From the IMG/VR virus record IMGVR_UViG_3300048837_001136, positions 1-35,720 of that record: a stretch of 35,720 nt of DNA. The stretch is one strand, 5' to 3'. This DNA is from a virus. Both the position numbers and the translations under genes were made by a program. The notes below the pieces were generated by a model. The model worked only from the letters and a program-made list of their open reading frames with translations, had not been told where the DNA came from and did no database searches. Positions 14,845 to 22,332 of this stretch are shown here, piece by piece (the first letter of the stretch is position 1; every line of letters begins with the position of its first letter).

Positions 14845-16641
14845 ATGAATTGTAAATTTGATGAATTATTACTATGCCTTAAAAAAATAAATTATGAAGA
14901 AAATCCAAGAATTCTTCTTCTGAAAGAACATAAAGAATTAGTAAATCAAATAAAAGAAGCTACAAGTTTTTTGGATTCGTCTTTTAAAAAAATTGAATGT
15001 GCTCAACGTGTTTGGCACATTCTACACTCATCACATAACATTCAAAAATGTGCAGTTTGTAAGCAAAATTCTGTATTATGGGACAAAAGAAATAGAAGTT
15101 ACTTTAATACTTGTAGTAAAAAGTGCAGTGCAGCCGATCCTGATAGGATTAAAAAATATAAATCTACGATGCTAAAAACTTATGGCGTGGAGAATCCTTC
15201 GCATAGCGATGAAATATTACTCAAAAAAGCTGAAAATTATAAAGAGAGTTACTCGGATACTAAGAATAAAGAAATAGTTCAAAAACGATTTGATACTATT
15301 TGTGATCGATATAATGTCGATTCTATTTCGGACTTTTATAATTCTGAACAAAGGATTGCTAAAATAAAGCAAACATGTAAACAAAAATATGGAGTAGAAA
15401 CATATTTATTGCACCCGGAAATCGACAAAATATTTAAAATTAAATATGGAGTAGATAAAATTAATTTTATTCAACAAAAAGCCAAAGAATCTATTATAGA
15501 AAAATATAGCACGGATAATATATTTCTGCTCGATCATATTAAAGAGATACGAATTAAAAATATTAGAAAAAAAGAGTTTAATAAAAGATTAAAAAACAAC
15601 GAGTTTGCATATCCTCTTTTTAGTGAGGATACGTATTCTGGAATTTCGTCAAAGTCTAAAACATTATGGAAATGCAAAAATTGCTTAAATGACTTTACGG
15701 ATATTTTACACAGTTCGCGAACACTCCCACTATGTCCCTATTGTACAAAAAAAGGAATTTCTAACTTCGAAAAAGAAGTTAGAAATTTTGTAATTGAGTT
15801 ACTAGAAGGTACTACGAACATAAGTTTTAATGATAGAAGTATTTTGAACGGAAAAGAAATTGATATTCTCGTAGATAATAAAATAGGAATAGAATTAAAT
15901 GGGGCGTATTGGCATTCTGAGTTAGCTGGAAAGAGAGATAAAAATTATCACTATAATAAAACTAGATTGGCGGCTTATAAAAATATAGACCTTTTTCATA
16001 TATGGGATTTTGAATGGAATAATAAAAAGGAAATATGTAAATCTTATCTATCTTCCATGTTCGGTAAAAATGAAAAAATTTTTGCAAGGAAATGCAAAAT
16101 AATTAAAATTACAAAATCTGAAGCTGCCAATTTTTTTACCAACACACATTTTCAAGGATTCAATAAATCGTTGAACACAGAAAACTTTGGATTGGTTTTT
16201 AATGATGAATTAGCTGCTTGCATTAGTTTTACAAAATCTAGATTTGATAGTAACTCTCAAGTTGAAATATATCGATTTAGCAACAAGTTATACTCAAATG
16301 TAATTGGTGGTTTCGGTAAGCTGCTTAAATATTACATAGATAAGCAAAATCCAGAATCTATCGTATCGTATTGCGATTTGTCAAAATTTAAAGGAACAAT
16401 TTATAAAAAATTTGGGATGCAGCACTCACATAATTCATCTCCAAATTATTTTTACACACAAAATTACATTCGTTTTTATTCAAGGCATAAATTTCAAAAA
16501 CACAAATTAAAGAACAATTTATTAAATTTTTGTGAAACAATGACAGAATGGGAAAACATGATGCAAAATGGATTTGATAGAATATGGGATTGCGGTAATG
16601 CCGTATTTGAATATAAATATAATAAAAAGGATTCTTTATGA
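14845..16641 (+). CDS. Large free-standing homing endonuclease, Vsr-like EDxHD type
   Basis: The protein has 598 residues. The N-terminal half holds a zinc cluster (C69, C72, C90, C94) and repeated modules of the type KTYGVENPSHSDEI, KQKYGVETYLLHPEI, KYGVDKINFIQQ and KYSTDNIFLLDHI, typical DNA-recognition repeats of phage homing enzymes. A second zinc-ribbon is C277, C280, C297, C300. The nuclease core is about 332-392: KEIDILVDNKIGIELNGAYW then HS, and LFHIWDFEW, giving the Glu/Asp/His/Asp arrangement of the Vsr-like EDxHD enzymes known from split-intein 'fractured genes'. The C-terminal part (about 410-598) is another conserved domain. It starts 2 nt after nrdB with no ribosome site. Its last codons contain a late promoter for the next gene. 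Confidence 0.85.
   Translation: MNCKFDELLLCLKKINYEENPRILLLKEHKELVNQIKEATSFLDSSFKKIECAQRVWHILHSSHNIQKCAVCKQNSVLWDKRNRSYFNTCSKKCSAADPDRIKKYKSTMLKTYGVENPSHSDEILLKKAENYKESYSDTKNKEIVQKRFDTICDRYNVDSISDFYNSEQRIAKIKQTCKQKYGVETYLLHPEIDKIFKIKYGVDKINFIQQKAKESIIEKYSTDNIFLLDHIKEIRIKNIRKKEFNKRLKNNEFAYPLFSEDTYSGISSKSKTLWKCKNCLNDFTDILHSSRTLPLCPYCTKKGISNFEKEVRNFVIELLEGTTNISFNDRSILNGKEIDILVDNKIGIELNGAYWHSELAGKRDKNYHYNKTRLAAYKNIDLFHIWDFEWNNKKEICKSYLSSMFGKNEKIFARKCKIIKITKSEAANFFTNTHFQGFNKSLNTENFGLVFNDELAACISFTKSRFDSNSQVEIYRFSNKLYSNVIGGFGKLLKYYIDKQNPESIVSYCDLSKFKGTIYKKFGMQHSHNSSPNYFYTQNYIRFYSRHKFQKHKLKNNLLNFCETMTEWENMMQNGFDRIWDCGNAVFEYKYNKKDSL
15756..15787. repeat. 13-bp perfect inverted repeat in the EDxHD endonuclease gene
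   Basis: AATTTCTAACTTC at 15756-15768 pairs with 15775-15787 across a 6-nt loop of mostly A. It lies in coding sequence just before the nuclease core. Only a weak T-run follows. Confidence 0.85.
16612..16619 (+). promoter_or_regulatory. Late promoter TATAAATA inside the end of the endonuclease gene
   Basis: An exact T4 late octamer lies 18 nt before the ATG at 16638. The inferred transcript would start about 16625 and carry AAGGAT as its ribosome site. The same bases code for the last residues of the endonuclease. Confidence 0.55.
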
Positions 16642-16940
16642 AATTTTCTGAATTTTTGTTACTGGAAGCAGAGCACAAAGGAAAAAAGGTTAAATTAAAT
16701 AAACCATTTAGAACTCCGGGAGGCCCCAAAAAATTTGCGGTATATGTTAAAAATGAAAAGGGGAATATCCAAATTGTTCGATTCGGCGACCCTAATATGG
16801 AAATTAAACGCGATGATCCAGAAAGACGTAAATCTTTTAGAGCCAGACACAATTGTTCTGAGCAAAAGGACAAAACAACTGCGGCATACTGGTCTTGTAA
16901 GATGTGGCAAGCTGGAAAATCCGTATCCGATCTTACTTGA
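16638..16940 (+). CDS. Conserved phage protein of unknown function (GPKKFAVYVKN family)
   Basis: The protein has 100 residues. It has a short N-terminal FSEFLLLEAE, then HKGKKVKLNKPFRTPGG and KKFAVYVKNEKGN, then VRFGDPNMEIKRDDPERRKS and FRARHNC, ending YWSCKMW. I recall this C-terminal block in many T4-like and marine phage proteins, sometimes as a domain of larger virion or head proteins, but its function is not settled. Two cysteines (HNC, SCK) are conserved in that block. It overlaps the endonuclease stop by 4 nt, with AAGGAT as ribosome site and a late promoter just upstream, so it is probably a late gene. Confidence 0.65.
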   Translation: MKFSEFLLLEAEHKGKKVKLNKPFRTPGGPKKFAVYVKNEKGNIQIVRFGDPNMEIKRDDPERRKSFRARHNCSEQKDKTTAAYWSCKMWQAGKSVSDLT

Positions 16941-16965
16941 CACTAGAATTTTTGCGTAGTACTAT
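16937..16965 (+). promoter_or_regulatory. Sigma70-like promoter for the HD-domain gene
   Basis: TTGACA (16937-16942), 17-bp spacer, TACTAT (16960-16965). The -35 is a perfect consensus and overlaps the stop codon of the preceding gene. The transcript would start about 15 nt before the ATG at 16987. Confidence 0.6.
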
Positions 16966-16986
16966 AAGAAAAACTAGAGAAAATTC

Positions 16987-17697
16987 ATGAAAGATTCATA
17001 TATTAGATATTTTACAATTCTCAGCAAAGAGATTAAGATAGATATTGATAAAATGGCTTCAATAGTTTCTCTGTACAATAGCCCAGATAGACACTACCAT
17101 AATTTTGAACATATTAACCATTGCCTGTCTAAACTTAAAGAATATTTTCTATACAATTCATCCAGTCAGTTTTTGAAGCTATCTTCCTCAGATAAAAAGA
17201 AGTTATGGAGAATAGTGTATATGGCAATTCTTTATCATGACATTATATATAATCCATTCGACGATTTAAATGAGTTAAATTCCGCCGAATTCTTTTTAAA
17301 AGAAAAGTTTACTTGGCTAAATGAAACGGATATTAATGCAATATATGATTGCATAATGCTAACATCTAAACATTTAAGCGACTTTGATTCAAAAGATTTA
17401 ACTCTTTATGAAGCATTGATGTTAGATATAGATTTATCTGGATTTTATGACAGTTTAAGAGACGATTCTCTTCTTATCAGAAGAGAGTACTTCTTTATAG
17501 AAGGGAAGCAGTATTATACTAACAGGAAGAAATTTTTAGAAAAACTGCTAAATAAAGATAGGATTTATTATACTGACTATTTTTTCAATAAATGTGAAAT
17601 TAAAGCGCGAGAAAATATAAAAAAGCAAATCGCAGAAACTGAAAAAATCTTAAATAAGTATTATTCAAATTTACCGAGACAATTAAATGAAAATTAA
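16987..17697 (+). CDS. HD-superfamily metal-dependent phosphohydrolase (COG4339-like)
   Basis: The protein has 236 residues. HD-type metal ligands are in RHYHNFEHINHCL (35-47) and AILYHDIIYNP (80-90), followed by ELNSAEFF. This set, with Y-H-N-x-x-H and F/Y-H-D-x-x-Y-x-P, is characteristic of the predicted HD hydrolases of COG4339. Substrates in that group are not well defined; nucleotide phosphohydrolase activity would fit the neighbouring nucleotide genes. It has its own sigma70-like promoter, which suggests early expression. It overlaps the following small gene by 11 nt. A tight 8-bp hairpin is visible at 17467-17486. Confidence 0.8.
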   Translation: MKDSYIRYFTILSKEIKIDIDKMASIVSLYNSPDRHYHNFEHINHCLSKLKEYFLYNSSSQFLKLSSSDKKKLWRIVYMAILYHDIIYNPFDDLNELNSAEFFLKEKFTWLNETDINAIYDCIMLTSKHLSDFDSKDLTLYEALMLDIDLSGFYDSLRDDSLLIRREYFFIEGKQYYTNRKKFLEKLLNKDRIYYTDYFFNKCEIKARENIKKQIAETEKILNKYYSNLPRQLNEN

Positions 17698-17866
17698 TGA
17701 TAAAGTAAAAGTTATAGCCGGATCAGACTTTGGGCGAATTGGAACAGTTTTTAAAGTTTTTGAAGACGAAGTAAACTCCGTTGCAGTTACATATGATGAA
17801 GAACGAACCGATATTGGCGTATATCCAGAAAAATATCTAGAAGTTATTGAAGACGGGGTGTTATAA
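17687..17866 (+). CDS. Small KOW-like protein
   Basis: This is a 59-residue gene. It reads MKINDKVKVIAGSDFGRIGT, then a VFKVFEDE strand, AVTYDEERTDIGVY and PEKYLEVIED. The opening D-x-V-x-V-I-x-G-x-D-x-G-x-x-G-x-V is the KOW motif of ribosomal and NusG-type beta barrels that bind RNA. The start lies within the end of the HD gene (11-nt overlap) and its TAA shares one base with the ATG of the next gene, so the three genes are coupled. Its role, perhaps RNA or ribosome contact, is inferred only from the motif. Confidence 0.7.
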   Translation: MKINDKVKVIAGSDFGRIGTVFKVFEDEVNSVAVTYDEERTDIGVYPEKYLEVIEDGVL

Positions 17867-18195
17867 TGCCAGCAGCAGTTCTTTTAGCTCCCGGAAATAC
17901 CGCAGCAACATCTCCCACATTTACCATAACAAATACACCCGTGACATTAATTGCATACGCGGGAGACGCTGGGAAAATTGAATATCCCGGAAAATTAATC
18001 TTACAAAGAGAAAATATATTAGGAAACTTTGAAAATTTTTCTACTATATTCGATGGCAATATTCTTTTGCGAGAAGATGGTAAAATCTATTCAGTTTCAT
18101 TTCCGGGGACATTTCGAGTCGTTCGTCCAGACCTTACACAATTTCCAGACCTACTGATTGGTGCTGAAATTTCAGATGACTCTGTACTAGACTAA
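17866..18195 (+). CDS. Small beta-rich protein, possibly structural
   Basis: The protein has 109 residues and starts in a TAATG overlap. Composition is low in charge and rich in beta-forming residues: MPAAVLLAPGNTAATSPTFT, then TPVTLIAYAGDAGKIEYPGK, IFDGNILLREDGKIYSVSFP and FRVVRPDLTQFP. No cysteine or catalytic pattern is visible. This looks like a small immunoglobulin-like or decoration-type fold, which is common in virions, but no family is recognised. The downstream gene has its own late promoter. Confidence 0.5.
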   Translation: MPAAVLLAPGNTAATSPTFTITNTPVTLIAYAGDAGKIEYPGKLILQRENILGNFENFSTIFDGNILLREDGKIYSVSFPGTFRVVRPDLTQFPDLLIGAEISDDSVLD

Positions 18196-18210
18196 CAAAT
18201 GGTGTTGTGG

Positions 18211-18218
18211 TATAAATA
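18211..18218 (+). promoter_or_regulatory. Late promoter TATAAATA before the lipoprotein gene
   Basis: An exact T4 late octamer lies in the 55-bp gap. An inverted repeat CTATAAA/TTTATAG (18219-18225, 18233-18239) follows at the expected transcript start and partly covers the AGGAG ribosome site (18238-18242). Confidence 0.65.
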
Positions 18219-18250
18219 CTATAAATCTATCGTTTATAGGAGCGAATTAA

Positions 18251-19117
18251 ATGAAAAATAATATATTAAAATTAGCAGCTTTATCCTTAGTTGCTATATT
18301 TGCAACAGGATGCGCAACAGGGGCAAAGCGCGTTGATGCAAACTATGCTGCACAGTTGGAATCAATTGAAAGGCAAAAGAATGCCGAACTTCAGTTTAAT
18401 ACACTTAAGGCGCAAGCAGATGCAAATTCGGCAAAAGCATGCGAGCAGGACACAAATCCCGGTTTATGTGTAGTTGCTCTGAGATTAGCATCAAATGCTG
18501 GAACTGCCTCTAGCACGCAGCAAATGCAAGTTCCGACCTATAGACCAACTTATCATCCAGCATGGAATATTGCGGGTAATGTAATAGATAAAGTTGCTGG
18601 CATTGGATTACCTGCATATTTTGGGTATAAGAACAACAAAGTTACATCGGAAATGTGGACAAACATCGTAGATGGTATAGCATCTAGACCAACCTATAAT
18701 GTGGGGGGAAATTTAGCTATGGGTGATATGACCACTGTCGGAGGTAATTTAGGCGACACCGACAATTCTGATCATTCTGTTACAGTGGGGCAAGATTATA
18801 TAATCGGAAATGAAAATATTACAGGTGACGGTAACATAGTAGGAGATGGCAACACTTATGTATCTGGAAGTGACAACTTAGTTGGAGATAACAACAATAC
18901 TGGTGATGGGAACACGATAGGTGACGGTAACATCGGGCGTGATCAAGTAAATGGTGATCAATTTAACGGGCGTGATCAAATCAATGGCGATCAATTCAAT
19001 GGTCGTGATCAAGTCAACGGAAACGGCAACTATAATGATGGTCGCCAAGACTCCGATGGCCCATTTAATGGAGTTAATCCAGAAGGATATTGTAACCCAG
19101 CAGTTCAAAACTGTTAA
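18251..19117 (+). CDS. Lipoprotein with Gly-Asp-Asn repeat tail
   Basis: The protein has 288 residues. The N-terminus is a lipoprotein signal: basic MKNNILK, hydrophobic LAALSLVAIFA and a TGC lipobox with Cys21. Residues about 25-60 are a helix rich in Ala/Gln; a Cys pair (C59, C68) follows. From about 165 the chain becomes a run of short G-D-x-N / G-x-D-N-x units, and then a near-exact repeat of N-G-D-Q-F-N-G-R-D-Q-V/I (about 230-257). This pattern resembles left-handed or parallel beta-helix repeats. It ends with two cysteines (GYCNPAVQNC). It is expressed alone from a late promoter and closed by a strong terminator. It is probably exported to the host envelope; roles in lysis, exclusion or receptor masking are guesses. 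Confidence 0.75.
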   Translation: MKNNILKLAALSLVAIFATGCATGAKRVDANYAAQLESIERQKNAELQFNTLKAQADANSAKACEQDTNPGLCVVALRLASNAGTASSTQQMQVPTYRPTYHPAWNIAGNVIDKVAGIGLPAYFGYKNNKVTSEMWTNIVDGIASRPTYNVGGNLAMGDMTTVGGNLGDTDNSDHSVTVGQDYIIGNENITGDGNIVGDGNTYVSGSDNLVGDNNNTGDGNTIGDGNIGRDQVNGDQFNGRDQINGDQFNGRDQVNGNGNYNDGRQDSDGPFNGVNPEGYCNPAVQNC

Positions 19118-19141
19118 TATTAATCTAATTTAACCTAAAAC

Positions 19142-19169
19142 AAAAAAGGGGGATAATCCCCCTTTTTTT
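19142..19169 (+). terminator. Strong intrinsic terminator
   Basis: GGGGGA-TAA-TCCCCC stem, preceded by A6 and followed by T7. It is the clearest rho-independent terminator in the window. The A-run on the other side would also allow termination on the minus strand. Confidence 0.93.
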
Positions 19170-19217
19170 ATTTGTAAGCTTCGTGTATAATACAATCTGC
19201 ATACACGGAATTTATTC

Positions 19218-19565
19218 ATGAAATTTTCAACCATAGTATCAATTATATTCTTTATTATTATATCATTTGTTCGCGCATTTTTAATTCAGTATTCAACTAA
19301 TGTGGTGATTGAAACAGAATTTCCAACTACATCATATTCATTATCATTCTTTTCGGCTTGTGTAATAGTAATGATTTATCAGTTTCTATCAATGACTCCA
19401 GAAACATTCAAAACACTTTATATAGTAGAAAATACCAATAAAACTGTAGGTACTATTGAGAGAAATGTGGCAGCACTTATATTAGTTTTAGTACAACTTT
19501 CTACCGGAAAAGACGCAAACTCGTTAAATCAAAATATAAATAAAGAAAACAATATAAAAGAATAA
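19218..19565 (+). CDS. Small membrane protein
   Basis: The protein has 115 residues. Two strong hydrophobic stretches are visible: about 5-24 (TIVSIIFFIIISFVRAFLIQ) and about 41-58 (SLSFFSACVIVMIYQFLS). A weaker third is NVAALILVLVQL (about 83-95). The tail is polar and Asn/Lys-rich. The size and topology would suit a holin or an envelope protein, but there is no recognised family and the lysozyme gene is 9 kb away. A TATAAT box at 19186-19191 precedes it without a good -35. It is followed 7 nt later by the sugar operon. Confidence 0.55.
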   Translation: MKFSTIVSIIFFIIISFVRAFLIQYSTNVVIETEFPTTSYSLSFFSACVIVMIYQFLSMTPETFKTLYIVENTNKTVGTIERNVAALILVLVQLSTGKDANSLNQNINKENNIKE

Positions 19566-19572
19566 TTACTAA

Positions 19573-20178
19573 ATGAAAAAATTAACTATAATATCCTTCT
19601 ATACCAAAAGTTGGGAATATTCAAGTCATGCTGAACGTTTAAAAAATGAATGCAAAGCTTTAGGATTGCCATATTACATCGAAGAATATCAAGATACTGG
19701 CGATTGGTTAACTAATACTAGAATAAAACCTAACTTTATATATGAAGCATATAATAAACTTAAATCTCCTGTATTGTGGATTGATGTAGATGGATCTATT
19801 TACAACTCACCTAAATTTATAATAGATAATGGCTCGTTATATGACTTCATGGGAAGACATCAGCGAACAGGCCCGAAAAGATCTTGGCATGTAGGTACAT
19901 TATACTTTAATTATACTGATAAATCATCTAAGTTATTAGAATATTGGAAAAATTCTACGCAAGATACTACAGGATCAGATGAAGCAAGTTTTGAAGTTAT
20001 ATGGAGTAAATATAATCAGCAGCTCAATTTAAAATACTGTGAACTTCCAGAAGAATATTTCCAAATTTTAAATTTGGGTGGTATTTTACCAAAAACGGTA
20101 ATAGCTCACAGATTATCCAAATGTCCATCTAAAATGGACATGAAAAAAAGAAACGCAAAAAAGATATCTCAATCATGA
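19573..20178 (+). CDS. Glycosyltransferase with DxD motif
   Basis: The protein has 201 residues. It starts LTIISFYTKSWEYSSHAERL, typical of the nucleotide-sugar-binding strand of GT-A enzymes, and carries VLWIDVDGSIYNSP (67-80) with the metal-binding D-x-D at 71-73. Later motifs WHVGTLYFNYT and GSDEASFEVIW fit acceptor and substrate sites. This compact GT-A type is frequent in phages. It opens a run of six genes coupled by overlaps (next ATG at 20175, in the ATGA of this stop). The acceptor is unknown. Confidence 0.75.
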   Translation: MKKLTIISFYTKSWEYSSHAERLKNECKALGLPYYIEEYQDTGDWLTNTRIKPNFIYEAYNKLKSPVLWIDVDGSIYNSPKFIIDNGSLYDFMGRHQRTGPKRSWHVGTLYFNYTDKSSKLLEYWKNSTQDTTGSDEASFEVIWSKYNQQLNLKYCELPEEYFQILNLGGILPKTVIAHRLSKCPSKMDMKKRNAKKISQS

Positions 20179-20936
20179 CTGAATATATAACAAAAACTTA
20201 CGATAATACAAAAGTAATAGAAATTATTTCGGAAAAAATAAGAGAAAAGCGTCCATTTTGTATATCTAGATTTGGTGATGCAGAACTTATGGTATTAAGA
20301 AGACAAGCGACAGACTCATTGAAAAATAAAATATGCAGTTATTGGAAATATGATATCAATGAGTGGGATAAAATTAATAATATGCTCATAGACATACTTA
20401 ATTTTGCTTTATTGAATTCAGATCTAAATGGTTTCTTATTCTCTTCTGAAGATATAGGAATAAATGCTAAAGCTAACATAAAGCCGGAACATTGGCTATT
20501 GACTAAACGAGAAGAGGAAAAATTAGCTGCGTCACACTCTTTAAAATATTGTTCTCATCAGATAACCAGACGCGAAATTTTAGGTGATCCAAATAAAGCC
20601 CGAGAAATATTTCAAAATAAAAATATAGCTATTGTTCATCCAGATATCGAAGGAATGCAAAAAAATAAAATTCATGAGTTGCTAAATTGCAATATAGAAT
20701 ATATAAAATCTTTTAATGATAGAGGTAGAATGCTGTCAATTTTACCTTCTATAAAATCTCAAATAGTTTTATATGGTTGTAGTATAGTCGGAAAAGACTA
20801 TGGTGCTATTATGAAAAATGAATTTAATAAAATTTCTATAGATTATGGTGCAACTCTGGATGGATGGGCTGGCATTTCCGCCAGACATTGGTTTTCGCCC
20901 GGAATGGCGCAGCAGCACTGTCTTATTACATCATGA
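20175..20936 (+). CDS. GT-D-fold type glycosyltransferase (DUF1792-like)
   Basis: The protein has 253 residues. The signature PFCISRFGDAELMVLR (27-42), an F-x-x-S/I-R-F-G-D-x-E box, matches the GT-D glycosyltransferase fold first described in streptococcal adhesin glycosylation (DUF1792), where this acidic pair is at the active site. Other supports are NKNIAIVHPDIEGM (a Rossmann-like strand) and SQIVLYGCSIVGKDYGAIMK. The C-terminus ends in FSPGMAQQHCLITS. It overlaps the upstream and downstream genes by 4 nt each. It is likely to add a sugar to a growing glycan; substrate not known. Confidence 0.65.
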   Translation: MTEYITKTYDNTKVIEIISEKIREKRPFCISRFGDAELMVLRRQATDSLKNKICSYWKYDINEWDKINNMLIDILNFALLNSDLNGFLFSSEDIGINAKANIKPEHWLLTKREEEKLAASHSLKYCSHQITRREILGDPNKAREIFQNKNIAIVHPDIEGMQKNKIHELLNCNIEYIKSFNDRGRMLSILPSIKSQIVLYGCSIVGKDYGAIMKNEFNKISIDYGATLDGWAGISARHWFSPGMAQQHCLITS

Positions 20937-21541
20937 AAAAGTTACACATAGGTTGCGGAAAGCATATAATTTCTGGTTGGGATAATTTAGATTATCCGCA
21001 TATTGACGCAAGAAACTGCTTAAATTACAAAGATAACTCCATTGATTATATTTTTCATGAGCATATGTTAGAGCACTTGGACGAGGTTGACGGATTTAAT
21101 TTTTTAAAAGAATGCTTTAGAATATTAAAAATAAAAGGCAAAATGCGAATATCTATTCCATCATTCGATGGTTTTATAGAATGCTACAATAATTGGAATG
21201 ATGACCTATTAGTTCCTAATGAATTTAAAAAGAAATATAGAAATAGAACAGATTTTCTCAATAAAGCAACATTGGGAGAAGCAGCGGGAATACGAAGTAA
21301 AATGATATCAGTTGATTGGAAAGTTCAATATTTAAATAACAATGATTCGTGGCACAAGTACTACTATACAAAAGAAGATATATATGATAAGCTACATAGA
21401 TCTGGATTTTCCAATATAGAATTTAAAGAAAAACATATTTCCGATGACACTAATTTGCAAGGATTAGAACGCAGAGTAAATGAGGGTATATTTAAATCCT
21501 TTCCGAAAATGCTGGATCTTACAGTAGAATGTACTAAATGA
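20933..21541 (+). CDS. SAM-dependent methyltransferase
   Basis: The protein has 202 residues from the ATG within the upstream TGA. Motif I is LHIGCGKHIISGWDNLDY (4-21), followed by SIDYIFHEHMLEHL and FLKECFRILKIKGKMRISIP, the classic class I order for Methyltransf_11-like enzymes that act on small molecules or sugars. It sits in the sugar operon between glycosyltransferases and a pyruvyltransferase, so O-methylation of a glycan is the simplest guess. Overlaps its neighbours by 4 nt. Confidence 0.8.
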   Translation: MKKLHIGCGKHIISGWDNLDYPHIDARNCLNYKDNSIDYIFHEHMLEHLDEVDGFNFLKECFRILKIKGKMRISIPSFDGFIECYNNWNDDLLVPNEFKKKYRNRTDFLNKATLGEAAGIRSKMISVDWKVQYLNNNDSWHKYYYTKEDIYDKLHRSGFSNIEFKEKHISDDTNLQGLERRVNEGIFKSFPKMLDLTVECTK

Positions 21542-22332
21542 TAGATAAAACTCGAAAAACTATAAGTGTCTGGTGGCCGAAATACCCTAAGCCGGGGAAC
21601 TTCGGTGATATAATAACTCCATGGCTGATTAAAAACTTATTCGGACTAGAGAGTGAATACTCTCCACATCCAATTTCAAAGCCTTCATTGATAGCAACTG
21701 GCAGTATTATCCGAATGAGTTCCCCATTAACTACGGTATGGGGAAGCGGGGTAATGCGCGTGGGCACAAAATGTGATCCAAATGCACAATACTTGGCAGT
21801 GCGAGGACCGATAACTCATAAGGTTTTACATAATAACGGAATTTATAAAGAAGACTTGGCTTATGGTGATCCTGCCCTTTTGAGCCCAATAATTTATAAA
21901 AAACATTTCGATAAAAAATACAAAATTGGAATATTTCCACATTATGTAGATTACGATATGGTATATGAGTGGTATAAAAACAATAAAGATGTTAAAGTGA
22001 TTAATGCACTAAATGCCGATGTCACGAAGGTTATTGATGATGTAATGCATTGCGAAAAAATAATTAGCAGTTCTTTACACGGATTAATAATTTCAAATGC
22101 ATATGGAATTCCTTCATCTTGGGTAAAGTTTTCAAATAAATTATCCGGGGATGATTCCAAATTTTTTGATTACTATAAATCGGTTTCAATCGATCCTGTT
22201 GTTATTGATGTAAAAGATAAACTTAGTGAAAAGCAAATGAATCAATTGATTTTTTCATCTGGCTTAGGGGATTTAAATTTAAATAAACTTATAAAGGCAT
22301 TTCCATATGATAGTAAATTTTATACAAAATAA
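21538..22332 (+). CDS. Polysaccharide pyruvyl transferase family protein
   Basis: The protein has 264 residues. Family marks are KPGNFGDIITPWLIKNLF (18-35), LAVRGPITHKVL, AYGDPALLSP, and IISSSLHGLIISNAYGIPSS near the C-terminus, with the conserved His. Enzymes of this family add a pyruvate ketal to sugars or act as related glycosyl-transferring enzymes in capsule and LPS assembly. Translationally coupled to the methyltransferase (ATGA) and overlapping the aminotransferase start by 26 nt. Confidence 0.82.
   Translation: MIDKTRKTISVWWPKYPKPGNFGDIITPWLIKNLFGLESEYSPHPISKPSLIATGSIIRMSSPLTTVWGSGVMRVGTKCDPNAQYLAVRGPITHKVLHNNGIYKEDLAYGDPALLSPIIYKKHFDKKYKIGIFPHYVDYDMVYEWYKNNKDVKVINALNADVTKVIDDVMHCEKIISSSLHGLIISNAYGIPSSWVKFSNKLSGDDSKFFDYYKSVSIDPVVIDVKDKLSEKQMNQLIFSSGLGDLNLNKLIKAFPYDSKFYTK

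Noticed and set aside
18940-19020. Cluster of GATC sites, perhaps methylation or SeqA-type signals
   Set aside because: GAT-CAA codes for the Asp-Gln pairs of the lipoprotein repeat; the cluster follows from the protein repeat.
19171-19200. Sigma70 promoter before the small membrane protein gene
   Set aside because: TATAAT is perfect but no -35 element exists at 16-18 bp and there is no TGn extension; the evidence is too thin to list as a promoter.
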